Shown piece by piece: positions 42,920 to 52,271 of a stretch of DNA of 64,000 nt. How positions within the stretch are numbered: the first letter of the stretch is position 1; each line of letters opens with the position of its first letter. The translations under genes and the position numbers were made by a program. The notes beneath the pieces are model-generated. The model did not search any database. It worked only from the letters and a program-made list of their open reading frames with translations, and was not told the origin of the DNA. Origin of the DNA: Chrysogorgia sp. JL179-B06 (Eukaryota; Cnidaria; Anthozoa; Scleralcyonacea; Chrysogorgiidae); assembly GCA_035772405.1 (NCBI GenBank), contig JAYKKM010000262.1, positions 248,001-312,000 on the forward strand, read 5' to 3'.

Positions 42920-44942
42920 ATGTCACGCGTGTCAATTTCATCAGCGACAATCTCGGCAGATGAAACGGCGGATCATCAGGAAGCAGAAACGAACGAACAT
43001 CAGAAATCGAACGACGAAAATGAAGCAAAAGAACAAGAGATTGCCTTGATCGAGCGAAGTTACTGCGGGATAGAATCAGCGAACTTTATGAGATGAGAGC
43101 GATTCGTATTGACGAGCTGTCAGAATGGTACGAAGCCGTGAATCGCGCGATATCAGAAGACAGGGATAGCACCAGCGAATTAGAAGTTTTGTCGAAAATG
43201 GAAGGCTTCATCAAGGCATGGATGGGGTTTGTTGGCGTGCACGAAAGATTTTTGGCATTGTTAGAAGACGGAAGCGACAAGAACTATGCGTGTGAAACTT
43301 ACGACGAGCAGAAAACCCGGAAGTTGCACCTGGATGTCATAGTAACGGAATGGCGTAATGCACTAAAATTAGAACAAACAAGATTAGACGATATGCGAAG
43401 CCACCGTTCAAGAAGATCGTTGAAAAGTAGAAGCAGCAATGCTACGAGTTCGAACTCGAGGTTATCAAGGCAATCAAAAAGGAAGGAGAAGATGGCGTTG
43501 GCTCAATTAAAGTTGGATCAGCTTAAAATACGTCAACAAGTTGAATACGAGGAGCAAAAATTAAAGAGAAAAAGGGAACGCGAGGAGCAAGAATTAAAGA
43601 GAAAAAGGGAGCTTATGGAGACCGAGATGGAGGCAGAGCAAGCAATGGTATCACTTCATTATGCCGCATCTGATAACGCAGATGGAATTGTCGACACTGC
43701 GACTGAAGTGAATTGGAATAAATTGGAGAAAACAAAACCTATGACAACGAATAGTCTTGATCGAAGGCATTTGCTATCAGCCAAGCTACCAAGCAAGCTA
43801 TCACAAGAGAAAGATGAATTGCATCAACATCCTTTGACGCAGTCACTACAACAAACGAAATTACAAGGAACGACACTCCAGAGATCATATGGCGAGCAAA
43901 TTGTTGGAGCGTTAAGACAAGTCGTGAACTCGCCTAAGATAGAGTACCTTCGGTTTGACGGCGATCCATTGAGATACGTAACATTCTTACATAACTTTGA
44001 AACATGCTTGGAAAAGGACAATCCCGATAAAGCAAGGAAATTACAGTTGTTGATTCAACACTGTACTGGAAAAGCAAGAGAAGCGATCGAGAGCTGTGTC
44101 AATCTACCGAATGGATATGAAGTTGCCAAGCAGACCCTGCAAGAGAATTTCGGAAAACCATAATCGCAGAGGCGCACGTAAAAAAGCTTGTGAATTTACC
44201 TGATTTGAAGACAGCCGATGGACCATCCTTGTTAGAGTTGGCGAGACATCTGACGACGGCTGAAAGGACATTGGCAGGGATGGGTAAAGAATATGTGTCT
44301 GATTTAAACCACATGAACACCTTGCGAGAACTGGTTAAGAAATTGCCAATTTTTCTGAGAGCAAGATGGACCGAACATGCAGGAGCAATTATCGAGTCGG
44401 GTCATCGACCATCATTTGGAAATCTCGTGAAGTTCATTAAAGATCGAGCAAAACTAGTTGACAATGAATTTGGAAAGGACATGAACAAAGGCGGTGCCAA
44501 GCCTAGAAACAGCAAAGACGATAATGAAAAGAATACTTTGTCTTCTACGCGATACACAACGTTCACAACTGGTTGGCGCAATGAACGATGGAACCAGAGA
44601 AACGAAGACCCACCCCGATTACCGCAAAGATGTGCAGTATGTTCGGAACAACATGGAGTATGGCGGTGCGTATTCAAGAACCTGGCATATACCGACAAAC
44701 GTAAATGTGTTCATGACAATGGCCTCTGCAACAAGTGTCTTGCAAGAGGGCATATAACTAAGAATTGCCCGAAAACCCGATTCAAATGTCTCATTGAGGG
44801 ATGTGGAGCAGATCACCACACCTTGATGCACCGACTAAGTAAAAGACGAGTGAGTGATTGTATATCCGATACAACATGGACGCGGATGTTGTTGCCAGAG
44901 GGCCAAAACCCGAGGAGGCATAATAGGAGTCCCCGCGTGTAA
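42920..44942 (+). pseudogene. BEL/Pao gag, frameshifted and truncated
   Basis: ATG at 42920 (MSRVSISSATISADETA). A frame change near 43045 leads into the long frame (RIDELSEWYEAVNRAISED, a Ser/Arg segment, a coiled-coil of LKRKREREEQELKRKRE type, then the DUF1759-like gag core IEYLRFDGDPLRYVTFLHNF). One base is missing at about 44160; the next frame continues (VKKLVNLPDLKTADGPS, LRELVKKLPIFLRARW) to a Cys/His cluster (CAVCSEQHGVWRC; CNKCLARGHITKNC; CLIEGCGADHHTLMH). After about 44835 the homology stops: no protease, polymerase or integrase. A non-functional gag-only remnant, unlike the 3' half at 14051-15172. Confidence 0.85.
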
Positions 44943-45591
44943 TAGATTTGGTAACGTGATATACAAGTATTTTTGGTTATACCAGAAAAAATCTCGATTT
45001 GTTCAGTTTAAGCTCGCAATGCGCTTTCGGGTAATAGTCGCAAGTTGTATCGGGAATGAATTGAGGTCCAAATAGGATGATGGATGCTCATAGTCTTCAC
45101 AGTTTCTCTTCGGTTTGCTCCACGTGCTTTGCTTACAGCTTTTAAGGTAGCAATTAGGTTATCCGGCATCGCTTCGTAAAAAACCTCGCATCGCGCCCCT
45201 ATTACTGCGATCACAACGTGTTATGCACCAATTTAAAGCAAATTGATCATAGAAAACAGTTTTGAAACCTAATTTTATTGGGGGTGAATTGTTCAATTGT
45301 TTTATTTACTGAAAGGGAAAATAAGTGTGTTTAGTTCGTCTGGTTAAAGTCCTTTGGAATTTAATTTATGGTTTTCCAGTTTATACCGTTGTAATCTCCG
45401 ATAAATGACCAGCAAAAACGGCGATTTTTGAAATTCTGTTTCGCTCAATTTTATTAATGATTTTCGTGGGAGTCAACATATTTCATATCTTTTAAATTCA
45501 AAACGCGATAAAAACGAAAACACGCAACCTACCAAAAATCGCAGGAAGAGCCCATGCACTAACGACCTGAGCCCCAGACGGAGATCGAACC
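44943..45591. other. Left flank of the Polinton; no gene
   Basis: AT-rich. The last 35 bp (about 45567-45591) read, in reverse complement, like the 3' part of a tRNA (GGTTCGATCTCCGTC then TGGGGCTC). Confidence 0.5.
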
Positions 45592-45597
45592 AAGGTT
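45592..45597. repeat. Target-site duplication, left (AAGGTT)
   Basis: The same six bases occur at 63540-63545 in the same orientation, directly outside the inverted repeats. Six bases is the length known for Polintons. Confidence 0.8.
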
Positions 45598-45766
45598 AGT
45601 AGTATAGCAACTAGGGCTGCGAGCTCAATCGACGTCAAACGTGAATATAAACACCAAAACATCACCAAATTTTGCCAAATCGCGATTCGACAAATTTGAC
45701 GATGTTTTGGTGTTTATATTCACGATTGACGTCGAATAAGCTCGCAGCCCTAGTTGCTATACTACT
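45598..45766. repeat. Terminal hairpin of the left inverted repeat
   Basis: The outermost 169 bp are themselves an imperfect palindrome: AGTAGTATAGCAACTAGGGC...GCCCTAGTTGCTATACTACT, with arms about 80 bp and a short loop around TCGCGATTCG. Confidence 0.85.
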
Positions 45767-46333
45767 ACAACGATCGTTAGTCAATCTAGACACCCTTCGC
45801 ACGTTTTCTACTAAATTGATGTCAAACACATGCGAGATTAGCGAAACAATACCAAATTTATACTAAATCGCGACTCTCACTAAATTTGACACCATTTCAG
45901 CCATATTTAAAAAAATAGAGAGCGTCGTTTCAAAATTCTCACAAATTACATTTAGGAAAAAATAGAAAGTGTCATTTCAACATTTTCGCGTGTTAAAAAA
46001 ATAAAATGTGGTACGAGCTCACTCCCACATATTAAAAAATAGAAAGTGTCGTTTCAACATTTTCACAAATTTGTCAAATCATATTTAAAAAATAGTCGTT
46101 TCAACATTTTCACAAATTTGTCAAATCACATTTAAAAAATAATCGTTTCAACATTTTCATAAATTTGTCAAATCACATTTAAGAAAATAGTCGTTTAAAC
46201 ATTTTTACAAATTTATGTATCGTAAAAGTGTCTCACGCGTGATAAAATTGCCACCTGTTATGCAAATTAGGTTATTACCACCTGTTAATAATAGATTAGT
46301 CCGTTTGTTCGCTATTTTCAGCGTTTGTCGCCC
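45598..46333. repeat. Left terminal inverted repeat (about 736 bp)
   Basis: Reverse complement of 62754-63539 with few mismatches. The order inward is a 169-bp hairpin, unique sequence, a tandem array of about 47-bp units (CGTTTCAACATTTTCACAAA...), a GTCTCACGCGTGATAAAATT block, then the last codons of the leftmost gene. It has one array unit fewer than the right repeat. Confidence 0.9.
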
Positions 46334-46814
46334 CACTTTTAAAATGGTGATCGTACACATATTTCGACGTTGTGATCCCTCCTGACAACAAGCCCAAGAA
46401 AGGCACGTACGGTGTCACAATCGCGACAATGCTTTCGACGTCTTTCTTTAGTAGTGAGTCTTTTTGCAACTCGTCGTTTAGTTCGTCAGGGTTTTCAATA
46501 GCGTTCAACCCATCTAGTAAGCTAGCGAATTTGCTGATTAACAAGTCGGTGAGAAAAGCGTTCGCTATTTCCATTCTCTTCAACTCGTATTGGCGCCATA
46601 TCTTATCGATAACCTTTGCGGACGCTTTTTTAATGTATGCTTCAGATTGGCTTACCATACCATCACCAGACAGTCTAATAAGTTCAGCTCTCCTAACGTC
46701 AATGTCGTCTTCCACAGTCGAGGCACTAGCGGCTTGAGTATCCTCAACTAACTCCTCAATCGTAGGACTCTCTTCACTTTTGCGTTTTACCATCGCGCTA
46801 TTACTTATACCCAT
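46296..46814 (-). CDS. Polinton membrane protein with N-myristoylation signal (172 aa)
   Basis: Unrecognised family. It starts MGISNSAM, which fits the N-myristoylation consensus (Gly2, Ser6). Residues 1-60 are acidic and polar, 60-110 helical (IKKASAKVIDKIWRQYELKR), and 128-152 form a hydrophobic segment (IVAIVTPYVPFLGLLSGGI) likely to span a membrane. Its stop lies inside the left inverted repeat. It sits 3 bp downstream of the ATPase stop, in the run of structural genes, so a virion or assembly role is likely (inference). Confidence 0.7.
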   Translation of the reverse strand: MGISNSAMVKRKSEESPTIEELVEDTQAASASTVEDDIDVRRAELIRLSGDGMVSQSEAYIKKASAKVIDKIWRQYELKRMEIANAFLTDLLISKFASLLDGLNAIENPDELNDELQKDSLLKKDVESIVAIVTPYVPFLGLLSGGITTSKYVYDHHFKSGATNAENSEQTD

Positions 46815-46817
46815 ATT

Positions 46818-47417
46818 TTATTGCGGAATAACAACTTCATGACTGTATGGGTAGCGCAGTGAGATTTCTAGTCTAGCGTACTTATTATTTTTTAATGCGG
46901 TCACAATCGCCGACGATTTTTCTCTGCTAATGTTTCCAAGGTAATCGTCAATGACAACCTTCATATCACTCCTGCTCGGACAGTAAAAGCAAACGAGCTT
47001 ACTAATATTTTCTCTATACGGTTTTGCGATCGACGTCAGTTGTTGTGTGATGACAATGACGCTCAACATAAAATGTCGCGCACTAAAAGCTAAGTTGACC
47101 AACTGACTAGTCCTATTCTTGACGTCCTGCCCACTCGCACAGTCGTCCAACACAATCAGAGTGTTAGTACCTTTAAAAACGTTAGTTACACACTTGAGAA
47201 CAGCGTCAACACTATCCTGCGCGCAGTCTATCGCTAACACGTCGGGGTCGCGCACATATTTCCAATCTTGATACGCTTTGTTCCACTCGAAAGTAGGACA
47301 AATCAACACAATGTAGTCAAACTTACTAAAGTACTCAGATTCCAATGTTTCCAGCAAATAATGCGTCTTGCCACAGGCTGTCATACCAACAATTAACATA
47401 TTAAACGGAGTCTCCAT
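46818..47417 (-). CDS. FtsK/HerA (A32-type) DNA-packaging ATPase
   Basis: 199 residues, about the usual size for Polinton packaging ATPases. Walker A GMTACGKTH at residues 11-19 and Walker B TLIVLDD at 86-92, followed by a region with SARHFMLSVIVITQQ, where QQ is the sensor glutamine seen in this family. It would pump the element's DNA into preformed capsids using ATP. It lies between the capsid gene (15 bp upstream) and the 172-aa membrane protein. Start ATG at 47417 (METPFNMLIV). Family assignment is firm; the encapsidation role comes from related viruses. Confidence 0.9.
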   Translation of the reverse strand: METPFNMLIVGMTACGKTHYLLETLESEYFSKFDYIVLICPTFEWNKAYQDWKYVRDPDVLAIDCAQDSVDAVLKCVTNVFKGTNTLIVLDDCASGQDVKNRTSQLVNLAFSARHFMLSVIVITQQLTSIAKPYRENISKLVCFYCPSRSDMKVVIDDYLGNISREKSSAIVTALKNNKYARLEISLRYPYSHEVVIPQ

Positions 47418-47432
47418 TAACTCACGTTTGAT

Positions 47433-48671
47433 TTAATACTGGATTGATTGCAACCCATTGTTCATAAAGTTGACCAACCCATCACTTATCACAAACACCC
47501 TACACATGACGTTCACAGTCGTCGCTTTCTTAGTGATCTCAAGAAGCACGCCAGATTGTGTGTTCACAATATTTTTACCAGTGGCGACATTGCGATTATC
47601 TTGAACGCTCCTCAAGTCAATGACCAACGCAAAACCATCTTTATAGAACTTCTGTATGGTCATAAACTGAGCGTGTTCTTCACCCAACCCAAACAATCGT
47701 TTCGCTTCTGCGTAGAACTTCGACTTTGGAATGCCTTGTGAGTACACACTATTTGGCACACCTTCAATTGTGACTCTAACACTATCAATATTTGGGTAAA
47801 GAAACTCCTCGCTGTCTGTTCGCACCTTATTCGTGAATAGCAACACAATCGCCTTCATGCTTTTTCTTGGAAGATTAATGTTTTCATTCACAATGGTCGT
47901 GCCTTTGTCCCATTCGGTGGTTTTCATCAACGTAACGTGCTCATACGACAAACTACGACCACTTGCATAGCCCGACGCTATCTCATCAGCGAGCTCCTGG
48001 TTATCAATCGTTTCGTACTCAAGCTCAAGGTTCTCCAGAGTGTATCCACCCACAGCGCTACCAGATTGCGCCACCATGATGTCTGTGGCCTTCGGAAGTG
48101 TGATCACATACTGCAAGTTGTTGTTCATGCTAAAAGGGGCGTACAACCCGTGGTCGTTCATGATCTTGCCAAGCTTAATCCGCTGTTTCGTCCCAATCAC
48201 ACCAAACATCAACGCGTCACTAACTTTAGCAACATTCCCACTCGTCGCACCACTGTCATCCTTAGAAACTAACTTTCTCAAGTTCTCACCACCAATACCA
48301 TAGTCAATCATTTGGTCTCGCGCAGTGACGCTTTCCCAAAGGTCACGATAAACACCAGTGTAGTTTTCCCCATTGTTGTCATACACAGTTTCCCCAGCTA
48401 GTCTCACAACAAGTTTCTCAACCAGCAACTTGCTAACATTATTCAAGAACCAGCTTTTAGCGTTTGCGTTCTTAAAGTCGAACACTAGACCCAACGATCC
48501 AGGCACCAAACAGCTACTAACCTTAAGCTTCGGTATATCAATGTAAAGTTCCTCGCCAGGACTGACTTTATTAGGGTTCAACGTGATTACGTGTTGCGTT
48601 CTCACCCCTTTTATGCCACCCATGGTCGCTCGTCTGAAACCAGGGCTCAACTCTGCTGACGTGGCGTTCAT
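47433..48671 (-). CDS. Polinton major capsid protein (double jelly-roll, hexon-like)
   Basis: 412 residues. It matches the hexon-like major capsid of Polintons/adintoviruses by several blocks: an N-terminal beta-rich part (LYIDIPKLKVSSCLVPGSLG), LENLELEYETID near residue 210, INLPRKSMKAIVLLFTNK near 265, VTIEGVPNSVYSQGIPKS near 300, and the C-terminal VMCRVFVISDGLVNFMNN. Trimers of such proteins form the faces of icosahedral capsids. It lies directly upstream (in transcription) of the ATPase, a common capsid-ATPase neighbourhood. It is somewhat shorter than typical family members, but both jelly rolls seem present. Start ATG at 48671. The assignment is from pattern recognition, not a structure search. 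Confidence 0.82.
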   Translation of the reverse strand: MNATSAELSPGFRRATMGGIKGVRTQHVITLNPNKVSPGEELYIDIPKLKVSSCLVPGSLGLVFDFKNANAKSWFLNNVSKLLVEKLVVRLAGETVYDNNGENYTGVYRDLWESVTARDQMIDYGIGGENLRKLVSKDDSGATSGNVAKVSDALMFGVIGTKQRIKLGKIMNDHGLYAPFSMNNNLQYVITLPKATDIMVAQSGSAVGGYTLENLELEYETIDNQELADEIASGYASGRSLSYEHVTLMKTTEWDKGTTIVNENINLPRKSMKAIVLLFTNKVRTDSEEFLYPNIDSVRVTIEGVPNSVYSQGIPKSKFYAEAKRLFGLGEEHAQFMTIQKFYKDGFALVIDLRSVQDNRNVATGKNIVNTQSGVLLEITKKATTVNVMCRVFVISDGLVNFMNNGLQSIQY

Positions 48672-48694
48672 ATACCTTTACATATGTTTTATCG

Positions 48695-50143
48695 CTACCG
48701 TTTTAGCTTGTAATAGTCATAAGCAAACCACGCAAGTACCACCGCGAGTACCCACAGATTTTGAGCCAACCAAGCAAGACCCTTCGCACCCAACGTCAAC
48801 ATATTGTAAACTAAATTAGCCAACCCAACAGCCCATGGACCCATCTTCGTTATCGCATTCTTAACAGCCTGTGCGAACGACCTCGTGGCCATAGCGCCTT
48901 TCATAACAGCAGATCTCCCAGCGATAATAATAGTTGTTATAATTCCAGCCACTGAAATTGCCACAGCGCTCAACCCAACTATATTTTCTTTAGCCCATTC
49001 CTTAAATTTCTGAAACCTGTCAATGTCGACTTCTTGTTGCGCTCTAACCTCTTCTATTCGCCGCTTTTCTACGACTTCTTCTCTGGCTTGCGTGAGTCCC
49101 ACCTCTCTAGTTAGCAAACCGTCGTACTCTAGCTTTTCGTCACTCGTGAGACCACTTTGCTTATTTTTTGTATCAAGCTCTGTCATTTTCCTACTCGTTT
49201 CATTTATCGCTTCCTGATAATAGTCTGCTTGCATTTGCAACGCGCCAGTGTCACCTATTCTCGATTCACGCAACACGCTATCGCTTGGGTTAAGCACACC
49301 ATTATGTTCGCGGTTTTCTTTATGTGATAGTCCACGTATGTCAACATAATCCACTTTTGTATCAATTACTGAGAAGTCGTCTGGGATTGCTTCTGTTGTG
49401 GCAACTGTTGTTTCTGTACTCTCAGGGATTTGACTAACTAACTTTTTGAACTGTTCAATCGCGTTTTTACTACTCACGTCTTTACTGTAGACCAAGTTGT
49501 TTTTTTTCCCAGGTTTTAGAATTCGTTTGGGTTTTCCATATTTACCATCTTTGTTTATCGGTTTGAAAAGAATAACCTCTGAGTCCGTAACCCACGACCT
49601 GTTGACTATTTCCCTTGACGCGTCGTCGTGGCCGAGTCCCTTTTTGCCTAATTTACGTATTTTACTATTTATTAGCTTGATTCTTTTTACGTTGTTTTCT
49701 GTTAGCTCTTTGTTGGATGCTTTTAGCTCACCCAGCCTTTTCTTAATTTCCTCCTCCTCTCCAAAAGCTATACTAAAACTTACGTCATTGACGTCACCAT
49801 ATGTGTCCTGCTCAACAAACTCTACCGCTGGGACTTCTGTGTTAGTCCCCCTTATTGTCACCGTCTTACCATCGTCAGTGTCGATAAATGGCGTCTCTTC
49901 TTCTTGAAACCTTCTATCATATTCGTACTGTAATTTATCCACTCTCTCACGCAATTTACCATACTCGACACGCACAATGTCTGGCATGTCGTCGCCGCCA
50001 TCATCGTCATACTTGTCGGTGATTAAATTATAGTCTCGAGTGACTTTTTCAAGTTCGTCACTTATTTGATCATCGGTGTACCTATCAAGTCTATCGAGGT
50101 CCTCCATCTCAAAGTCGTCAAAAACTTCCCCACCTTTAGCCAT
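48695..50143 (-). CDS. Polinton membrane protein, long paralogue (482 aa)
   Basis: Shares its C-terminal 190 residues with the gene at 50202-51152 (KNAITKMGPWAVGLANLVY, AKGLAWLAQNLWV) and its first 20 residues (MA-GG and FDDFEME-like). Between them it has about 165 extra residues, including a Lys-rich part (KPKRILKPGKKNN). Hydrophobic stretches at about 390-412 (LSAVAISVAGIITTIIIAG) and 435-478 predict two or three membrane spans. Charged coiled-coil-like segments precede them. Role unknown; a membrane-active virion protein is plausible because of its place among capsid genes. Its upstream flank carries a leftover of the integrase gene end, showing it arose by tandem duplication. Confidence 0.75.
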   Translation of the reverse strand: MAKGGEVFDDFEMEDLDRLDRYTDDQISDELEKVTRDYNLITDKYDDDGGDDMPDIVRVEYGKLRERVDKLQYEYDRRFQEEETPFIDTDDGKTVTIRGTNTEVPAVEFVEQDTYGDVNDVSFSIAFGEEEEIKKRLGELKASNKELTENNVKRIKLINSKIRKLGKKGLGHDDASREIVNRSWVTDSEVILFKPINKDGKYGKPKRILKPGKKNNLVYSKDVSSKNAIEQFKKLVSQIPESTETTVATTEAIPDDFSVIDTKVDYVDIRGLSHKENREHNGVLNPSDSVLRESRIGDTGALQMQADYYQEAINETSRKMTELDTKNKQSGLTSDEKLEYDGLLTREVGLTQAREEVVEKRRIEEVRAQQEVDIDRFQKFKEWAKENIVGLSAVAISVAGIITTIIIAGRSAVMKGAMATRSFAQAVKNAITKMGPWAVGLANLVYNMLTLGAKGLAWLAQNLWVLAVVLAWFAYDYYKLKR

Positions 50144-50155
50144 ATTACATTAGCT

Positions 50156-50205
50156 CACATTTTGAACATCACTTTCCGGCGTCCATAAGTCACGTTTGCT
50201 TTTAA
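50156..50205 (-). pseudogene. Remnant of the integrase gene 3' end
   Basis: On the minus strand this stretch reads SKRDLWTPESDVQNVS then stop, matching the true integrase C-terminus SKHNSWIPESDIQNVS at 51159-51206. It marks the left-over of the unit that was duplicated together with the membrane-protein gene. Confidence 0.85.
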
Positions 50206-51152
50206 TTTAGATAATTGTACGCAAGCCACGCGAATGTCACCGCAAACACCCACAGATTTTGAGCTAACCAAGCGAGGCCCTTTGCGCCTGTCACCAGCGC
50301 GTCATAAACTAAGTTCGCCAATCCAACAGCCCACGGACCCATCTTCGTTATCGCATTTTTAACAGCCTGTGCAAACGACCTCGTGACCATAGCGCCTCTC
50401 ATAACATTAGACCTCCCAGCGATAATAATAGTTGTTATAATTGCAGCTATTGCAATCGCTAAAGCGCTAGACCCAACCATATTTTCTCTAACCCATTTCT
50501 TGAACTTCCGCAACCTGTCAATGTCGACTTCCTGCTGCTCTCTAACTTCCTCCATTTCTCGCTGTTCAATAACCATGTCTCTAGCCTGTCTAAGTCCAAC
50601 CATTCTCTCAGCTAGATCGATATACTCTTCGTTCTCTGCGATCGTGAGGTCCTCTCTGTCAAGCTCCGCTATTCTTTTGCTCGCTTCGTTTATCGAGTCT
50701 TGAAAATGGTCTGCTTGTATTTGCAATGTGCCAGTGTCGCCTACTCTCGACTCAGACATCACATTCTCACCTGGATTGAGCATGCTATTCAGCTTGCGGT
50801 TCTCGATTGGTGTTAGTCCAGGTATGTCGACGTACTCTGCGTGTGTGGTGTCTAACAATGGCGCACTCCCCGCAACGTCCTCACGATCTCTTACGATGTC
50901 ATTAACCCGCGTTGTAATATCGTTAAAATCCTCCTTCATGTGTTGACGAAATCTTACATCACGTTCACGCCTCAGTCCACTCTCCACTCTAATTAGTCTA
51001 ATTTTCTCATCGACTGTGACGTTTGGATCGTTCCGAGCTAGTCTGCGATCTTGAGTGGCTTTTTCGAGACTATACTTTAGTTCATCGTCAGTGACATCTT
51101 TGTATTCGTCAGATCTTTCCATCTCAAGGTCGTCGAAGCCACCTTCAGCCAT
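50202..51152 (-). CDS. Polinton membrane protein, short paralogue (316 aa)
   Basis: Start MAEGGFDDLEMER at 51152, 6 bp after the integrase stop. N-terminal 200 residues are charged and mostly helical; a middle block (AEYVDIPGLTPIENRKLNSM, SRVGDTGTLQIQADHFQDSI) is shared with the long paralogue. The C-terminus has hydrophobic segments at about 225-245 and 270-314 with GRSNVMRGAMVTRSFAQ between. Function unknown. The position right behind the integrase appears ancestral, since the remnant next to the other copy is an integrase tail. Confidence 0.75.
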   Translation of the reverse strand: MAEGGFDDLEMERSDEYKDVTDDELKYSLEKATQDRRLARNDPNVTVDEKIRLIRVESGLRRERDVRFRQHMKEDFNDITTRVNDIVRDREDVAGSAPLLDTTHAEYVDIPGLTPIENRKLNSMLNPGENVMSESRVGDTGTLQIQADHFQDSINEASKRIAELDREDLTIAENEEYIDLAERMVGLRQARDMVIEQREMEEVREQQEVDIDRLRKFKKWVRENMVGSSALAIAIAAIITTIIIAGRSNVMRGAMVTRSFAQAVKNAITKMGPWAVGLANLVYDALVTGAKGLAWLAQNLWVFAVTFAWLAYNYLN

Positions 51153-51158
51153 ATTACA

Positions 51159-52271
51159 CTAGCTCACATTTTGAATATCGCTTTCTGGTATCCACGAATT
51201 ATGTTTGCTCTCATAACCCAACCATTTGACCAGCGCCATCTTCTTCCCTCTGACTTTCTTTCTTTTCAACACCTTTTCAACTCTGTACACATCGTCACCA
51301 GGTTTCTTATTGACCAGCGATAATTCCTGTTCGTAAAATTTACCAATAATCTGTTCACCACTTATGTCCTCAATTTCGTACACATTCGGATCGCCACGAA
51401 TAACCTTCACCACTTTAAACAGCTCTTCAGTGAAGTTGGCTTCATAGCCCTTTGTGAACACACTCTTGTATTTACTAATTCTCACTGATTGACCAACTCT
51501 AAACTTTGGCAATGGGTTGTCTGCAAATTGGTGACCAAACAAAGTGGTCCACACTTCACCCTCATTTGACTTATTGACATCCTTCGGTTTCATCATAATG
51601 CTTCGATTCACATTACCATTGTAATTGCTCACAAACTGGTCAAGAACGTCAATCCATTTGTACGTCCCACGGGCATAAAAGTACTTCCACATAATACTCT
51701 TGAGACTTCTATTAAAACGCTCGACAACAGCAGCCTTTTTATCACTCTTAGTGCTGAAATATTCAACACCACGTTCTTTCAGCAAACTTTTAACACCAAC
51801 GTTATAGAACTCAAGTCCGTCGTCAAATTGCGCTAACTTAGGTGTGGTTCCAAACCGATCTTTAAAGTCATTCAACAATTTTCCAACAGCCCTAGTCATG
51901 TTCTTAGTGTCTTTTCTATAAACTGCAATGCCGAAAGCATATCTACTCAATATTTCAATGCCTGTCAGTATCCAATAATAACCGCCATTCTGTTTTGAAT
52001 ACTTACTCATGTCCACTAAGTCCATTTGGAGCTCTTCACCAAGAGACCCAACAAAAGTCGCGCGGAATTTATGCCTTCTCACAATAGGTTTGTACCTAGT
52101 GTAAGTGTCCTGCGCTGTCAACCATTCTTTCACTGTTTTTCTAGTCACTTTCAATCCGTCTCCCAATGCACTTTGATACAACCTCTCTGCACCACTGTAC
52201 CCCGTCTTGGGATTATAGTAAATGTCTCTCAACCCTTGTTCTGTTTCCACACCAAGCTCCATATAATTCAC
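51159..52271 (-). CDS. Polinton integrase (retrovirus-like rve core with C-terminal chromodomain)
   Basis: 370 residues. The DDE core carries QMDLVDM (Asp84), FDDGLEFYN (Asp150) and VVERFNRSL (Glu184), a proper D,D-about-34-E triad. An N-terminal helical segment (SGAERLYQSALG, VTRKTVKEW) replaces a clear HHCC zinc domain. Residues about 325-370 (DVYRVEKVLKRKKVRG then VKWLGYESKHNSWIPESD) form a chromodomain, with the aromatic cage positions partly visible. It inserts the linear element into the host genome, making the 6-bp duplication seen at both ends. The start overlaps the stop of the penton-like gene by 4 bp. All key residues are intact. Confidence 0.93.
   Translation of the reverse strand: MNYMELGVETEQGLRDIYYNPKTGYSGAERLYQSALGDGLKVTRKTVKEWLTAQDTYTRYKPIVRRHKFRATFVGSLGEELQMDLVDMSKYSKQNGGYYWILTGIEILSRYAFGIAVYRKDTKNMTRAVGKLLNDFKDRFGTTPKLAQFDDGLEFYNVGVKSLLKERGVEYFSTKSDKKAAVVERFNRSLKSIMWKYFYARGTYKWIDVLDQFVSNYNGNVNRSIMMKPKDVNKSNEGEVWTTLFGHQFADNPLPKFRVGQSVRISKYKSVFTKGYEANFTEELFKVVKVIRGDPNVYEIEDISGEQIIGKFYEQELSLVNKKPGDDVYRVEKVLKRKKVRGKKMALVKWLGYESKHNSWIPESDIQNVS

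Noticed and set aside
45567..45591. A tRNA gene at the left Polinton flank
   Set aside because: Only the T-arm and acceptor-3' part look tRNA-like; the D-arm part is missing or replaced by the element end, so I report it as an observation and not as a tRNA gene.
45672..45866. 64-codon frame inside the inverted repeat (also at 63271-63465)
   Set aside because: It lies in the terminal hairpin and is duplicated only because the inverted repeat is; no coding signature.
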